From NCBI GenBank assembly GCA_964006375.1, contig OZ023269.1:4560501-4624500 (forward strand): a DNA stretch of 64,000 bases, read 5' to 3'. Within the stretch, counting starts at the first letter, position 1, and every line of letters begins with the position of its first letter. The stretch is from Tillus elongatus (taxonomy: Eukaryota > Arthropoda > Insecta > Coleoptera > Cleridae). This document shows positions 11,771 to 41,835 of this stretch, piece by piece. The position numbers and the translations under genes are program-made. The notes under the pieces were generated by a model, which ran no database searches, was not told the DNA's origin, and saw only the letters and a program-made list of their open reading frames with translations.

Positions 11771-12799
11771 TTGATGAAAAATGTACAATGATTTTTTTGA
11801 TTAGGAACTCCAGTTTTTTCACGACACAGGAGATCACTTCCAGGCATATTGACTTAATGCAGAAGTGATCATGATAACAACAAGAGAAATAATTATTGTC
11901 GAAGGTAAGCTAAGATGTAACAATAAATATGGCAACATGACTTGAAGGCACCTTTAAGGAGGGTTATTTGAAATTTTGAAACAAACTTTGAAGAGGGTGG
12001 GTTTTTATATACTTGTAAGCTTCTAGGTTTGGTCAATGGTAAATTCTTTGTCAGGTCAGGTCAGTGGCTGCCTGACAGTGAAAATTTTTGGCTGATCAGA
12101 TTTATAAATTTCATATCATGATAAAAATCATTAGTAGATGAAAATGACATTATTTTGGAAGCCATCTTCTGGTTTGTTTTGATCAAATTTTATCCAGCAA
12201 ACAGAAAACGTAAAATCATTAATATAAAGTAAACAGTAAGCAAGTGTTGCGGATTCACGAACGTAAAGCCATGCAATTTTTGGAGGTTAAATGACATCCA
12301 TGATGTTGGAATGTCAGCCAGTACTCATAGACATAGGTCGCCTGGTCGTATTATTAATTTCAATTCTTGATATTGCGTAATAAAATATGTTATTTTAAAT
12401 TTGGAAATTGATACTTAAAATATCAAAGTGCTCCGCCTGAGCCGTTTCAACTATAAGAATTGCTTAATCCAAACTCTACAGGCGATGCACCTATAACTCC
12501 CATATAATAGCAATGGTAATAAATCCTGCAGGAGAGAAATTTGCTAACCTTACTAATGTGGTCCATCGGAAGGCACTAATATGCCTACGAATCGTTCTAA
12601 TACAATATCTGGACCGATCTGTCAAAAACCAAGTTCATAATTAATAATATCAATTATAAATCTTTAATTAAAACCTAAAAGATCTAAATAAAACACTAAA
12701 ACAATAATTAAAAAACCATTACAATTAATAACATTGAAATATCACGTAACTAACCAAACAGATTACATCTTTTTCAATCCATACTTACTGACAAGTTGG
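11771..12799. other. Non-coding spacer between two tandem arrays
   Basis: No open frame or repeat recognised. The last 20 bases or so already resemble the satellite that follows. Confidence 0.45.
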
Positions 12800-15700
12800 G
12801 AATTCACAACTGATAGAAGCAAATGCCAATTAAGGAAGAATACAATGTTAATTGACATAATTGCCAATTAGCAAATTTATAATTGACACATGCAAGTAAG
12901 AAAGGAATATAGCCATCAATTGATACTTATCAGTTAGAAAATTTATATTTGACAGATACAAATCACTTGAAGAATAAAGTCTGAATTGCAAATAATTGAC
13001 AATCATCAAATTTATAATTGACAAATAAGAGTGTCAATTAAGGAAGAATACTGTCTGAATTGACACTAATTGAAGAGTGTAAATTCTAATGGGTCTATGT
13101 GTCAGAATCCGATAATCCACAAATGTATAACTGACAGATACAATTGTCAACTAAGGAAGAATCAAATCTGAATTAACCTAAAATGCCAATCAGCAAATTT
13201 ATATTTGACACATGCAAATAAGAAAAAAATATAGCCATCAATTGACGCTTATCAGTTAGAAAATTTATATTTGACAGATACAAATCACTTTAATAATAAA
13301 GTCTGAATTGCAAATAATTGACAATTATCAAATTTATAATCGACAAATGAGAGTGTCAATTAAAGAAGATTACTGTCTGAATTGACACTAATTGAAGAGT
13401 GTAAATTCTAATGGGTCTATGTGTCAGAATCCGATAATTCACAAATTTATAACTGACAGATACATGTGCCAACTAAGGAAGAATCAAATCTGATTTGACC
13501 TCAAATGCCAATTAGCAAATTTATATTTGACACATGCAAGTAAGAAAGGAATATAGCCATCAATTGATACTTATCAGTTAGAAAATTTATATTTGACAGA
13601 TACAAATCACTTTAATAATAAAGTCTGAAATGCAAATAATTGACAATCATCAAATTTATAATCGACAAATGAGAGTGTCAATTAAAAAAGATTACTGTCT
13701 GAATTGACACTAATTGAAGAGTGTAAATTCTAATGGGTCTATGTGTCAGAATCCGATAATTCACAAATTTATAACTGACAGATACATGTGTCAATTAAGG
13801 AAGAATCAAATCTGAATTAACCTAAAATGCCAATCAGCAAATTTATATTTGACACATGCAAATAAGAAAAAAATATAACCATCAATTGACGCTTATCAGT
13901 TAGAAAATGTATATTTGACAGATACAAATCACTTGAAGAATAAAGTCTGAATTGCAAATAATTGACAATCATCAAATTTATAATTGACAAATAAGAGTGT
14001 CAATTAAGGAAGAATACTGTCTGAATTGACACTAATTGAAGAGTGTAAATTCTAATGGGTCTATGTGTCAGAATCCGATAATCCACAAATGTATAACTGA
14101 CAGATACAATTGTCAACTAAGGAAGAATCAAATCTGAATTAACCTAAAATGCCAATCAGCAAATTTATATTTGACACATGCAAATAACAAAAAATATAGC
14201 CATCAATTGACGCTTATCAGTTAGAAAATTTATATTTGACAGATACAAATCACTTTAATAATAAAGTCTGAATTGCAAATAATTGACAATTATCAAATTT
14301 ATAATCGACAAATGAGAGTGTCAATTAAAGAAGATTACTGTCTGAATTGACACTAATTGAAGAGTGTAAATTCTAATGGGCCTATGTGTCAGAATCCTAT
14401 AATTCACAAATTTATAACTGACAGATACAAGTGTCAACTAAGGAAGAATCAAATCTGAATTAACCTAAAATGCCAATCAGCAAATTTATATTTGACACAT
14501 GCAAATAACAAAAAATATAGCCATCAATTGACGCTTATCAGTTAGAAAATGTATATTTGACAGATACAAATCACTTTAATAATAAAGTCTGAATTGCAAA
14601 TAATTGACAATCATCAAATTTATAATTGACAAATAAGAGTGTCAATTAAGGAAGAATACTGTCTGAATTGACACTAATTGAAGAGTGTAAATTCTAAAGG
14701 GTCTATGTGTCAAAATCCGATAATCCACAAATTTATAACTGACAGATACAATTGTCAACTAAGGAAGAATCAAATCTGAATTAACCTAAAATGCCAATCA
14801 GCAAATTTATATTTGACACATGCAAATAACAAAAAATATAGCCATCAATTGACGCTTATCAGTTAGAAAATTTATATTTGACAGATACAAATCACTTGAA
14901 GAATAAAGTCTGAATTGCAAATAATTGACAATTATCAAATTTATAATCGACAAATGAGAGTGTCAATTAAAGAAGATTACTGTCTGAATTGACACTAATT
15001 GAAGAGTGTAAATTCTAATGGGTCTATGTGTCAGAATCCGATAATTCACAAATTTATAACTGACAGATACATGTGTCAACTAAGGAAGAATCAAATCTGA
15101 ATTAACCTAAAATGCCAATCAGCAAATTTATATTTGACACATGCAAATAACAAAAAATATAGCCATCAATTGACGCTTATCAGTTAGAAAATTTATATTT
15201 GACAGATACAAATCACTTGAAGAATAAAGTCTGAATTGCAAATAATTGACAATTATCAAATTTATAATCGACAAATGAGAGTGTCAATTAAAGAAGATTA
15301 CTGTCTGAATTGACACTAATTGAAGAGTGTAAATTCTAATGGGTCTATGTGTCAGAATCCGATAATCCACAAATTTATAACTGACAGATACATGTGTCAA
15401 CTAAGGAAGAATCAAATCTGAATTAACCTAAAATGCCAATCAGCAAATTTATATTTGACACATGCAAATAACAAAAAATATAGCCATCAATTGACGCTTA
15501 TCAGTTAGAAAATGTATATTTGACAGATACAAATCACTTTAATAATAAAGTCTGAATTGCAAATAATTGACAATCATCAAATTTATAATTGACAAATAAG
15601 AGTGTCAATTAAGGAAGAATACTGTCTGAATTGACACTAATTGAAGAGTGTAAATTCTAAAGGGTCTATGTGTCAAAATCCGATAATCCACAAATTTATA

Positions 15701-16315
15701 ACTGACAGATACAATTGTCAACTAAGGAAGAATCAAATCTGAATTAACCTAAAATGCCAATCAGCAAATTTATATTTGACACATGCAAATAACAAAAAAT
15801 ATAGCCATCAATTGACGCTTATCAGTTAGAAAATTTATATTTGACAGATACAAATCACTTGAAGAATAAAGTCTGAATTGCAAATAATTGACAATTATCA
15901 AATTTATAATCGACAAATGAGAGTGTCAATTAAAGAAGATTACTGTCTGAATTGACACTAATTGAAGAGTGTAAATTCTAATGGGTCTATGTGTCAGAAT
16001 CCGATAATCCACAAATTTATAACTGACAGATACATGTGTCAACTAAGGAAGAATCAAATCTGAATTAACCTAAAATGCCAATCAGCAAATTTATATTTGA
16101 CACATGCAAATAACAAAAAATATAGCCATCAATTGACGCTTATCAGTTAGAAAATTTATATTTGACAGATACAAATCACTTTAATAATAAAGTCTGAATT
16201 GCAAATAATTGACAATTATCAAATTTATAATCGACAAATGAGAGTGTCAATTAAAGAAGATTACTGTCTGAATTGACATAAATTGAAGAGTGGTCTATGT
16301 GTCACAATCCGGTAA
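12800..16315. repeat. 321-bp satellite array, about 11 units with higher-order structure
   Basis: The landmark GGGTCTATGTGTCA starts at 13091, 13413, 13735, 14057, 14378 (one change), 14699, 15020, 15341, 15662 and 15983, a period of 322 then 321 bp. Each unit consists of four related submonomers that begin AAATTTATA(A/T)(T/C)TGACA and are spaced about 67, 70, 111 and 73 bp. Two unit types alternate. Type A has AATTGACAAATAAGAG and type B has AATCGACAAATGAGAG, in the order A B B A B A B B A B B, so the right side repeats as an ABB trimer of about 963 bp. The last unit is truncated near 16300. Confidence 0.93.
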
Positions 16316-16781
16316 TTTGGTTTTATACATTAAAAAGGTAAAAATGCCAGGCTTAATAATACTTAAAGGGACCAAATGCCATCGCTGTATCTAATGCCTT
16401 ATCAGTTGCCCGCAAGATGACAGTATCGTGAAAACCACAATCTTCCATCTCTACACATAACCGACATATTCCACAAAAGCAACGAAATCCCTGTACATTT
16501 GGCAAAGTATTAACGTAAATAACTGTTGCAGAATTATAAAATGCCGGTTCGTAGACTTAACATTAAGTTAAATATTTTTATAGACTAAATTATTGCTTTT
16601 AGGTGCAACTACGTAGTTTTTCAAAGGCAAATGAAGTTATAACAATGAAGTAACATGTCTTAATATCTTATTGCAAATATAAACATACACTAAAAAAACT
16701 TAAATCTAAATTTTTTAAATTAAAATATAAGCAGCCACACTGTAACTGGAAAGTATATGACTAGTATAAGTTTTTCTTCAA
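16316..16781. other. Non-coding, nothing recognised
   Basis: AT-rich spacer between the satellite and the next transposon. Confidence 0.45.
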
Positions 16782-16789
16782 GTATACAT

Positions 16790-18581
16790 ACAGGTGTCCC
16801 AACTACAATTTGTATCCCCTAAATGTCCGATTTCGCCCAGGTGTGGGAAACATGCTAAAACAGTTCAATTTTAACTTGAAGGGGGACCAAATTTTTTCAA
16901 GAGGGTTCAAGTGACACTTCATTTTGAAGCTACTTTCATTATCTATGCAATCATGCTTTTTTTTTTTTGAAATATAAAGCGATTGGTTCTGGAGAATCAC
17001 GAAATTGTGTTAAGACTCATTGAAATTTGCAAGATTGTTAACCCGGTACATATTCATTCAAATTGTAAACAATTTTTCTGGTAGGAACCGACTAAGAAAT
17101 GTTATCTTATCTGCAAGAATGTTTTTATTTTTTTAAAGGAACAACAAATTTCGGCTAAATGTTCCAAAATTATCATTTTTTACAGTTTCTACTTGATTTC
17201 ATGAATTATCATCGTTCAGTAGCTAAGTTAAAAAGAAAAACTGTAATTTTTAAAATGGTTTATAGCACCGAACAAAGGAACTGAACTAGTAAATCTGTGC
17301 TATGGAAATAAAGATTGTGTCAGTGTTGCTGGTAGACTTTTCAACTAAAATCACGTGGAACAGCAGGTTAGCCATCAGTATGTCATTAATTTAATTGCAA
17401 AATTTGAGGAAACAGGCTCTGCTGCAAACAAAAAACATAACCATCAACATCCTACCCAAAATGATGCTGTTGAAGTGACTGTTCTGGGTCATCTTTTAAT
17501 GGGTAATAGGCAATCTGTAAAAAAATTGCTCAAGAAAGTGGTGTGTCAAAAAAGTAGTGTTCATCGGATGATCAAAAAACATAAGTTTAATTCGTTCAGG
17601 GTAACACTTGTCCAAGAATTAAATGAAGATGATCCGGATCGACGTTTACAGTTTGAGCGTTTGATGAATGACCCCGGTCTACTTTACAACATTTGTTTCT
17701 CTCATGAAAGTATGTTTATGTTGAACGGTGAAGTGAACAGGCATAATTATCTTTATTGGAGTAACACAAACCAATACAGTGAAAGTCAAATCCAAACGTC
17801 CCAAAAATCAAACCTGTGGGCAGGCATTCTGGGTGACCACATTATCAGAGCACTTTTTGCTGAAGGCAATTTGACTGGTGAAAGTTATTTGAAGTTATTA
17901 AAACACCTTATTGACCCTTTAATCACCCAAGCACTGGAAGAAGACGTAAATATCCACGAAAACAGGATGGAGTGCCTCCCCATTATCATGTACGAGTACG
18001 CGGTTTCTTAGATGCTCAATTTCCGGGACAATGGATAGGTCCCATCGAATGGCCAGCTAGGTCGCATGACCTGATCTATTTGGATTTCTTTTTGTGGGAC
18101 CACTTAAAGCCTGAGGTTTATGCTACACCAACTGAATCTCTTCAAATGCTTCGAGAATAAATTATCGCAAAGTGCCGTTTGATCATGCCAAAAATGCTGA
18201 AAAACATTTGACAACCTTGGGGGTGGACATTTTGACCAATACATTTGTTAAATTGAATTGTTTTTTTATAACCACATTTGTTTTCCTTCACAGTATTCTA
18301 GGCAGGGTTCTCAAAAACCAATCGCTCAAAATTGAAAAAAAAAAAAAATGATTGCATAGAGAATAAATGTAGCTTCAAAATGATGAATCACTCGACCCCC
18401 TCTTGTCACCTCAATTTTTTGAAAGGGTGGCTCTAGGGGCTAGAGGGGTGCAGAAATAATTTCGAAACTAGGAAAAAATTTGGTCCCGCTTCAAATCAAT
18501 ATAGACCTGTTTTTAGCATTTTTTTTACACTTGGATGAAATTGCACATTTTATAGGGTGCAAATTTTAGTTGGGACACCTT
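16790..18581 (+). mobile_element. DD41D-type Tc1/mariner-superfamily transposon with long TIRs
   Basis: The ends are inverted copies: AGGTGTCCCAACTA at 16792 on the left and its complement ending at 18580 on the right. The similarity continues inward for roughly 200 bp, up to the shared GCGATTGGTT / AACCAATCGC blocks near 16979 and 18320. GTATACAT flanks both ends (16782-16789, 18582-18589). This could be a target duplication or a chance effect of the palindromic GTATAC, since this superfamily normally duplicates TA. The interior holds a broken transposase. Confidence 0.85.
17255..18160 (+). pseudogene. Broken DD41D transposase
   Basis: The N-terminus begins MVYSTEQR and is frameshifted at about 17280. 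17355-18011 is open and gives a helix-turn-helix region (KFEETGSAANKKHNH, then KSSVHRMIKKHKF), the RRLQFERLMNDPG block and the VNRHNYLYWS region usual in this insect family. The first catalytic aspartate is replaced: the family's F-T-D-E position reads F-S-H-E. A frameshift near 17965 moves the second motif QDGVPPHYH into another frame, and the third motif reads DLIYLDFF. The second and third aspartates are 38 residues apart here, consistent with a DD41D copy that lost three residues. An inactive relic. Confidence 0.85.
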
Positions 18582-18619
18582 GTATACATGGTCCCTAAAA
18601 GGTTGACATAAGATCCTGA

Positions 18620-18833
18620 GATTTCAGACAAATTATGTGTATCAAGCCGTCAGTCCTAAATACTCTCCCAATGTTGAGCATGTTCAAGATCGCCATCTGA
18701 CTTACAAAAGACAGGAGTTCGGCAAAAGTTTGAACTTGATTAAGTAAAACTGCTCCCTGGCGTTGGTGATTATGCCATAGTCGTAGAAATAAGCAGACAT
18801 TAAAGAAACAAAAATACACACACACCCCTTCCG
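18620..18833 (+). repeat. SINE-like repeat, diverged copy
   Basis: A third copy of the repeat at 607 and 4494. It shares AAACTGCTCCCTGGCGTTGG and the ACATTAAAGAAACAAAA tail followed by (CA)n. It lies about 40 bp beyond the DD41D element. Confidence 0.6.
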
Positions 18834-19094
18834 CAGTACATTATGTATATTACTAAACTTTAAATAACATTAATTTATTTGTAATTGTTATATCAAGAGT
18901 CTTGACAAATTTGGTGTATAACTATTCTGAACTTACGAGGGGTACCCAAAAGAAACTGAACTGATGTGGTGAGCGGAGTTTTTGTAGCACTGCGTTTTGT
19001 CACTAGGACATTAAAGCTCCCATTACCATGTCAGTTAGACAAGCGTCGTAAATTTTCTTAGTGAGAGCTGTTTTGTGTGCTTGTCGCTTTTGCA

Positions 19095-19840
19095 ATGGCT
19101 GGTTCTCGCGAACAACACGCGGCAGTAAAGTTTTGCGTCTTACTCGGAAAAACTGGCACAGAAACTCTTGAAATGTTAAAAACAGCCAACAAGGATGATG
19201 CTATCGAAAAAACTCAAGTGTGAGAGTGGTTTTCCTATTTGAAAACAGGTGAAATGTCAATTGATGACAAATCTCGCTTTGGTTGTCCTTCCATGGTTTG
19301 ATCTGATGAAAATGTTGAAGAAATTTGCAAAATCAACCTGAAGATCGACGATAGATCATTGAGGGAAGTATGGAGCTGTCTGGAGTGACCTGGAGGTCAG
19401 TTCAGCGAATTTTAACGGAAGATTTGCGGATAAAAAGGCTGTCCAAAATCAATGTCTCGACTGCTGAACAAAAGCAAAGTTGTGTGGAATGTTGTGCTTT
19501 GAAACAAGAGTTCCGAAATGATCCAACCTTTTGTTACATGATCATCACAGGTGACGAATCATGGTGCCACAGTTACGACCCAGAAACAAAGCAATAATGA
19601 AGCCAGTGCAAGACTTCAAGTTTGCCTCGCCCCAAAAAATCTCGTCAAGTGAAATCAAACGTCAAAAAAAAGCTGATTTGTTTTTTCGATGTGAAAGGAG
19701 TTGTCCATTCAGAGTTGGTTCCACAGGGTTAGTCAGTTAACTAGGCTTTTTACCTGGAAGTTTTGCAAAAATTCCGTAACAATTTGCGGCAGAAGAGACC
19801 TGAAGAAAGAAACGACAGAGTCGCTGTCGAGCACCACAAG
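19095..19840 (+). pseudogene. Truncated mariner transposase
   Basis: The start MAGSREQHAAVKFC leads into a helix-turn-helix domain (LLGKTGTETLEML, EWFSYLKTGEMSIDD). Next come GVTWRSVQRILTEDL and the first catalytic region VITGDESWC in its variant form IITGDESWCHSYDPETKQ. In-frame stops (near 19222 and 19300) and frameshifts are present, and the homology ends after a segment resembling AFYLEVLQKFRNNL, before the second catalytic aspartate. The family is a DD34D mariner distinct from the copies at 21761 and 30257. Confidence 0.85.
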
Positions 19841-19884
19841 ACAAATTTCAAAAATATTTTGAACAATGTAATAATAGATTAGAC

Positions 19885-20213
19885 ATCCATGAAGAGGGCA
19901 AGACAGATTCCAGCTGAAAAAGAATGTATACAGTGCACAAAGAAACCAGAAGATAGCAGCATATACATCGAAATCCAAGCTAAGTGTCACAAAAGTGCGA
20001 AAACTAACCATTGCTTCATTTTTCTTACATAGTGTTTCATCTTTGTATAGGTTTCCCTTCATAAAATGCTTCAACCTATACATTGAAATTCCATCCGTCG
20101 AATTATTCCTTTCCTAATTAAAGTTGTTTAAGCAATTAATCATGGTATACTAAAGAGCTTCAAAATCTTACTCATGGGTCTGAGGAAGGCAGTTAACTTC
20201 GAAACAATAATAG
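19885..20213 (+). repeat. Direct repeat, copy 1, inside the mariner chimera
   Basis: This stretch (ATCCATGAAGAGGGCAAGAC onward) recurs at 20442-20770 with small differences. It encodes no recognised domain. Confidence 0.85.
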
Positions 20214-20372
20214 AGTAAACTCTGAGGAAGGCAGTTAACTTCGAAACAATAATAGAGTAAACTCTGAGGAAGGCAGTGAACTTTGACACAATAATGTAAT
20301 AAACTCCGAGGAACGCAGTAAGAAGTCAACTTCTAAACAATGATGTAAATAACTCTGAGGAAGGCAATAAAC
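20178..20372 (+). repeat. Minisatellite of about 42-48 bp units
   Basis: About five units begin with TCTGAGGAAGGCAGT or a variant and continue AACTTCGAAACAATAAT. Two more units occur at about 20738-20810 after the second direct repeat. Confidence 0.8.
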
Positions 20373-20441
20373 ACTCAAAGCTGCACCTGCAATAACGGTA
20401 GAAGAAGCACACACTCTAATGCCCACCGTTACAACTGAATT

Positions 20442-20810
20442 ATCCATGAAGAGGGCAAGACACAGATTCCAGCTGAACAAGGATGTATACAGTGCACAAC
20501 AAAACCAGAAGATAGCAGCATATACATCGAAATCCAAGCTAAGTGCCACAAAAGTGCGAAAACTAGCCACTTATTCATTTTTATTACATAGCGTTTCATC
20601 TTTGTATAACTTTCCCTTCATAAAATGCTTCAACCTATACATTGAGATTTCATCCGTCGATTTATTCCCTTTCTAATTTAAGTTGTTTAAGCAATTAATC
20701 ATGGTATACTAAACAGCTTCAAAATCTTACTCATGGGTCTGAGGAAGGCAGTCAACTTCGAAACAATAATGCAATAAACTCTGAGAAAGGCAGTCAACTT
20801 GGCTGTATAG
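20442..20810 (+). repeat. Direct repeat, copy 2, with two minisatellite units
   Basis: Second copy of 19885-20213, followed by two units of the GAGGAAGGCAGT minisatellite. Confidence 0.85.
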
Positions 20811-21013
20811 CTGTTAATAAAATATTATTATGTATACAAATTGCCATGAATTTAGAGACATAGTGTGGTTACAATGACATATTTTGCATTTGTAAGCTCT
20901 TACGTTAAAATACAGTGTTTTGATATAGTGACTACTTTATTCAAAATTTAAATCAAACTCAGAAACTAATTAAACAAAAATAGGTTCGGTTTCTTTTGGG
21001 TACCCCCTTCGTA

Positions 21014-21760
21014 TTTAGAAAAATTGATTTAGAGTTGCCCCTTTTAAAGAGCTCACCTCGTATGGAGTGCATTTTTGATTATGGGTTAGTTTGTTAAAGT
21101 TATAATATTTTGCTTTAGGATTTTCTGGTAGGGCCTTGTCTCAACCTTTTAGTGACACCTGTATATGCGTGCGAGTTAAAGACGTGTTCTAGTGGGATCC
21201 GCAATTATTTGGAGTGAAATCTTAGTTTTGTTATTATCGAAACTGAAATAACTTAGTTTAATGTCCAGATATATACATAAAAGCTTTGTTTGTAATTATT
21301 ATTTTATCATTTCAGTTAAGTGGAGCATTTTATATTTATATTTGCAATTTACATAGAAAATAAACACACAAAAATATATACAATATTTAAAAAATAAACA
21401 TAAAACACAGGAAATGGAGAATAAGATACATCGGTGAATCACAGGGATATGTTAACTAATTTATAATAAATATTTGGAAGGTTCATTCATCAACAAACCA
21501 CAGATTATAAAACAAATTAAATATGTCTTTTTTTAAGAATATAATTGAACAGAAATAAACTTTGTACAAACAAATTGGCGGAAACCTAGAAATTTAAATT
21601 GTTTATTTTCATTTAAAACTAAATTCTTGCTCGGAACGATTCTTTAAAACAGTAAAATTGTCACCAAAACCTGATATGGTAAAACTTAATTAAAAACAAG
21701 ACGGTACTTTAAATCTACTTTCATCTTATAGAAATCAGCAGCAAAAAATGCCCAGAAAAC
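21014..21760. other. Non-coding, nothing recognised
   Basis: AT-rich spacer between two mariner-type elements. Confidence 0.45.
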
Positions 21761-22659
21761 AAAACAGTTGGGGTCGCTACACCCGAAACAATTCACGATA
21801 TGGTGTTGGCCAATCGGAGATTGAAAGTGCGGGAGATTGTGGAAGCCATAGGCATATCACATGGCTCAGTGGTTTCGATTTTGCATAATCACTTGGGTAT
21901 GAGAAAGCTATCCGCAAGATAGATGTCGCGTTTGCTGACAATCGACCACAAATGCAATTGTGTGACAACTTTGAAGGAGTGTTTGGCGTTGTTCAACCGC
22001 AATAGGGACAAGTTTTTGTGCTATTTCGTAACCGTGGACCAACATGGATTCACCACAACACACCAGAGACCAAGCAGCAGTCAAAACAGAGAGTTTCTCC
22101 GTGCGAATCGGCGCCGAAGAAGGCCAAGGTGGTTTTGTCATGGCGACCATTTTTTGGGATGCACGTAGTATAATCCACATTGATTAGCTTCAAAAAGGAG
22201 GAACAATCAATGGCGAATATTATACCAATTTATTGGACTGATTCAATGAAGATTTGAAAAAAAAAAAAAAACCGACTGCACTTGGCCAAGAAAAAAGTTC
22301 TTTTCCACCAAGACAATGCAAGAGTGCACACATGTGTAGTCTCCATGGCGAAATTGCATAAATTGGGCTACGAATTGCTCCCACATCCGCCCTATTCTCC
22401 GGATTTAGCCCCGAGTGACTATTTCTTGTTTCCAAACTTAAAGAAATGACTCGGTAAAAGAGATTCGACTCCAATGATGAAATCATCTCACAAACAAATA
22501 CCTATTTTGAGGATCTCGACAAATCTTAGTTTTTGGAAGATATAAAAAATTGGAGAAACATTGGACGAACTTTATAGAGCTCAAAGGAGGCTATGTTGAG
22601 AAATAAAATGATTTTTTGTTACAAAACCTGTGTTTCATTCAAAAAGTCACCCGGCCTCG
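21761..22659 (+). mobile_element. 5'-truncated mariner relic, same family as 30257-31538
   Basis: Colinear with the mariner at 30257 from its helix-turn-helix region (GTGTTGGCCAATCGGAGATT) to the 3' terminus, which ends CGGCCTCG and is followed by TA (22660-22661). The left TIR and the N-terminal coding part are missing. Frameshifts, an A run after 22257 and in-frame stops destroy the reading frame. The motifs HQDNARVH and YSPDLAPSDYF are still readable in different frames. It ends about 24 bp from the only polyadenylation-like hexamer of the neighbouring CACHD1 gene. Confidence 0.9.
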
Positions 22660-22682
22660 TAGATTAGCCAATAAAGTTTACT

Positions 22683-22688
22683 TTTATT
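22683..22688 (-). promoter_or_regulatory. Candidate polyadenylation signal of CACHD1
   Basis: TTTATT on the plus strand reads AATAAA on the minus strand, about 140 nt after the stop codon. It is the only such hexamer I see between the stop and the mariner relic. Cleavage 10-30 nt further would fall at or inside the mariner 3' TIR. Confidence 0.45.
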
Positions 22689-22827
22689 CAAAACAAGTCA
22701 GATAGATATTTTAAATAAACAACATTACACTTAACTTTGTATTATAATCTGTGGTGCTCACTGGATGGATTTTAAAAAACACTGAATAACAAACAGCAAC
22801 ATCAAAAGTTCAGCAAGACAATGTTTG

Positions 22828-40249
<17,422 letters not shown>

Positions 40250-41596
40250 AATTTTTCAACAATAATATTAGCTCTACTACAATACAGAAAAATGTGTTTA
40301 CAGTAGAAGCAATCTTCCATCTTTATAATGATTTTGGCCTAAAAACCATGCTTGTTAAAAGTGTTGACTTCGAACAACTTTATGAGTAACATTTTCTTTG
40401 AAAATTTGTGTTATTTTTGATTAATCATTACAAAAACAAATATTACACTATAAATTCATGGGATCAGACATGTTTCTCTGCCATTTATTTATTCACTACT
40501 ACCACTACACTTATCCTTATCGCTTATACCTTACGCTACCACTACACTAGCACCATTTCCTACTTGTGACATTTGACATTGTCGACATTTCTGAGATTTA
40601 AATTCCAGAATATAAAATTTCCCAGATTTCACCCAATGCCAACTGTTTGCATTTGTATTTGGTTGACAGGTATGTTTATATCAAATACCGATTTCGTTTT
40701 TATACATAATATATTAGTATATTGTAGAAAATACTAGTAAGCAGAATTATTGCTATTTACCTGCAGAATATATTACAATAAAATTAGAAAAGTTTATTAA
40801 ACGGCAAGCCCAAAAATGTAAAATCTTTGGTTCACAACACAAATTTCTGTTTACTTCTAATTACGAAATAATGCGCTTTCTAAAATATCGTGATGTTCTC
40901 TTATTTTAAAAAGTTGTTTTGACATAGCTATATGAGCTATTTATCGCAATATTAAACGGATACTAATATGACCCCCAATACCTAATTAAAAAACTATTAA
41001 GTTAGTTACAATGATTTGTGACCCATTGCTTTATAAAAATAGGTCTTAGAAGATACTTACGATACAGACTGATTGTATATTTGTATACAAAACAGTTTAT
41101 AATGTAGTTCCTGTTGATTTATCTCCTGTATTTTAAATGATGCCAAGCTAATTATAGCGGAGCGCCATCTAGCCACGACCTCCGAAAATTATTGATTGCC
41201 TCATTTGCGTCCCGTACGTTAGATGTCGCGCCCTATGTCGCGTAAATGTACATAATTTTATAATTTGTAATAGAAATAGAACTGAGGAGGCCGGCAGTAA
41301 CAAACAAGCATTCTGTAGTCAAAACTCTTCTCACTACTAACCAATTAACCAAGTTATATGTAATATGTATAGAGTGTTATTAATGTAGGTTCTATCTGGT
41401 AAAAAGCTGGAATTAGATAAGCAGGATATAATGAGTCGAAGAGCTTTTGAAATGTGTAGACGTAAAATAATAAGACCTTATTGGACAATTAGTACCTATC
41501 ACAGAAAACTGTCAGATAAACTGATTCACATCATTCTTTACATACATGATAATAAACTATACATAATAACTTATATCAATAACAATTAAATGCTGT
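40250..41596. other. Region upstream of CACHD1
   Basis: Should contain the promoter and 5' untranslated region of the minus-strand gene, but no TATA box or initiator could be fixed. No other gene seen. Confidence 0.4.
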
Positions 41597-41835
41597 TCGT
41601 CGGTAAACGCATAACTATGAGAACGGCTGGACCAATTTGGCTAATTTTATTTTTAAATTTTTTTTATAGTCCGAGTAAGCTTTTTAGGGAAACAAAACTT
41701 GAAAAGCAGCCCGGAGAATTGGGGAAAAACTGAAAGTGCTTTTCTCTCCGATTTACCTATTTCGCTACGTGCGCAAATGTCGTTTGATGTATCGAACTTT
41801 GGACAGCCAACGTCTGTCGGGTCAACTAGTAAAAA
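41597..41835 (+). repeat. Common arthropod interspersed repeat fragment
   Basis: Contains AACGGCTGGACCAATTTGGC and ends GTCTGTCGGGTCAACTAGT. Both phrases are familiar from insect RTE/Helitron-type repeats, but the class is not certain. Confidence 0.5.

Larger units (their letters stand above)
18936..21011 (+). mobile_element. Mariner-ended chimeric transposon
   Basis: Near-identical terminal inverted repeats lie at both ends: left CGAGGGGTACCCAAAAGAAA from 18936, right its complement ending at 21011. Both are flanked by TA (18934-18935, 21012-21013). The left 0.9 kb carries a decayed mariner transposase cut off at about 19840. The rest (about 19850-20980) is not mariner sequence: it contains a direct duplication of about 330 bp and a 42-bp minisatellite. 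The intact ends make it a plausible non-autonomous element that picked up passenger DNA, or a mariner disrupted by internal insertion. Confidence 0.8.

Noticed and set aside
12800..16315. Regular repeats suggesting a CRISPR-like array
   Set aside because: Units are 321 bp, contiguous and built from submonomers, with no short repeat/unique spacer pattern, in a eukaryotic setting.
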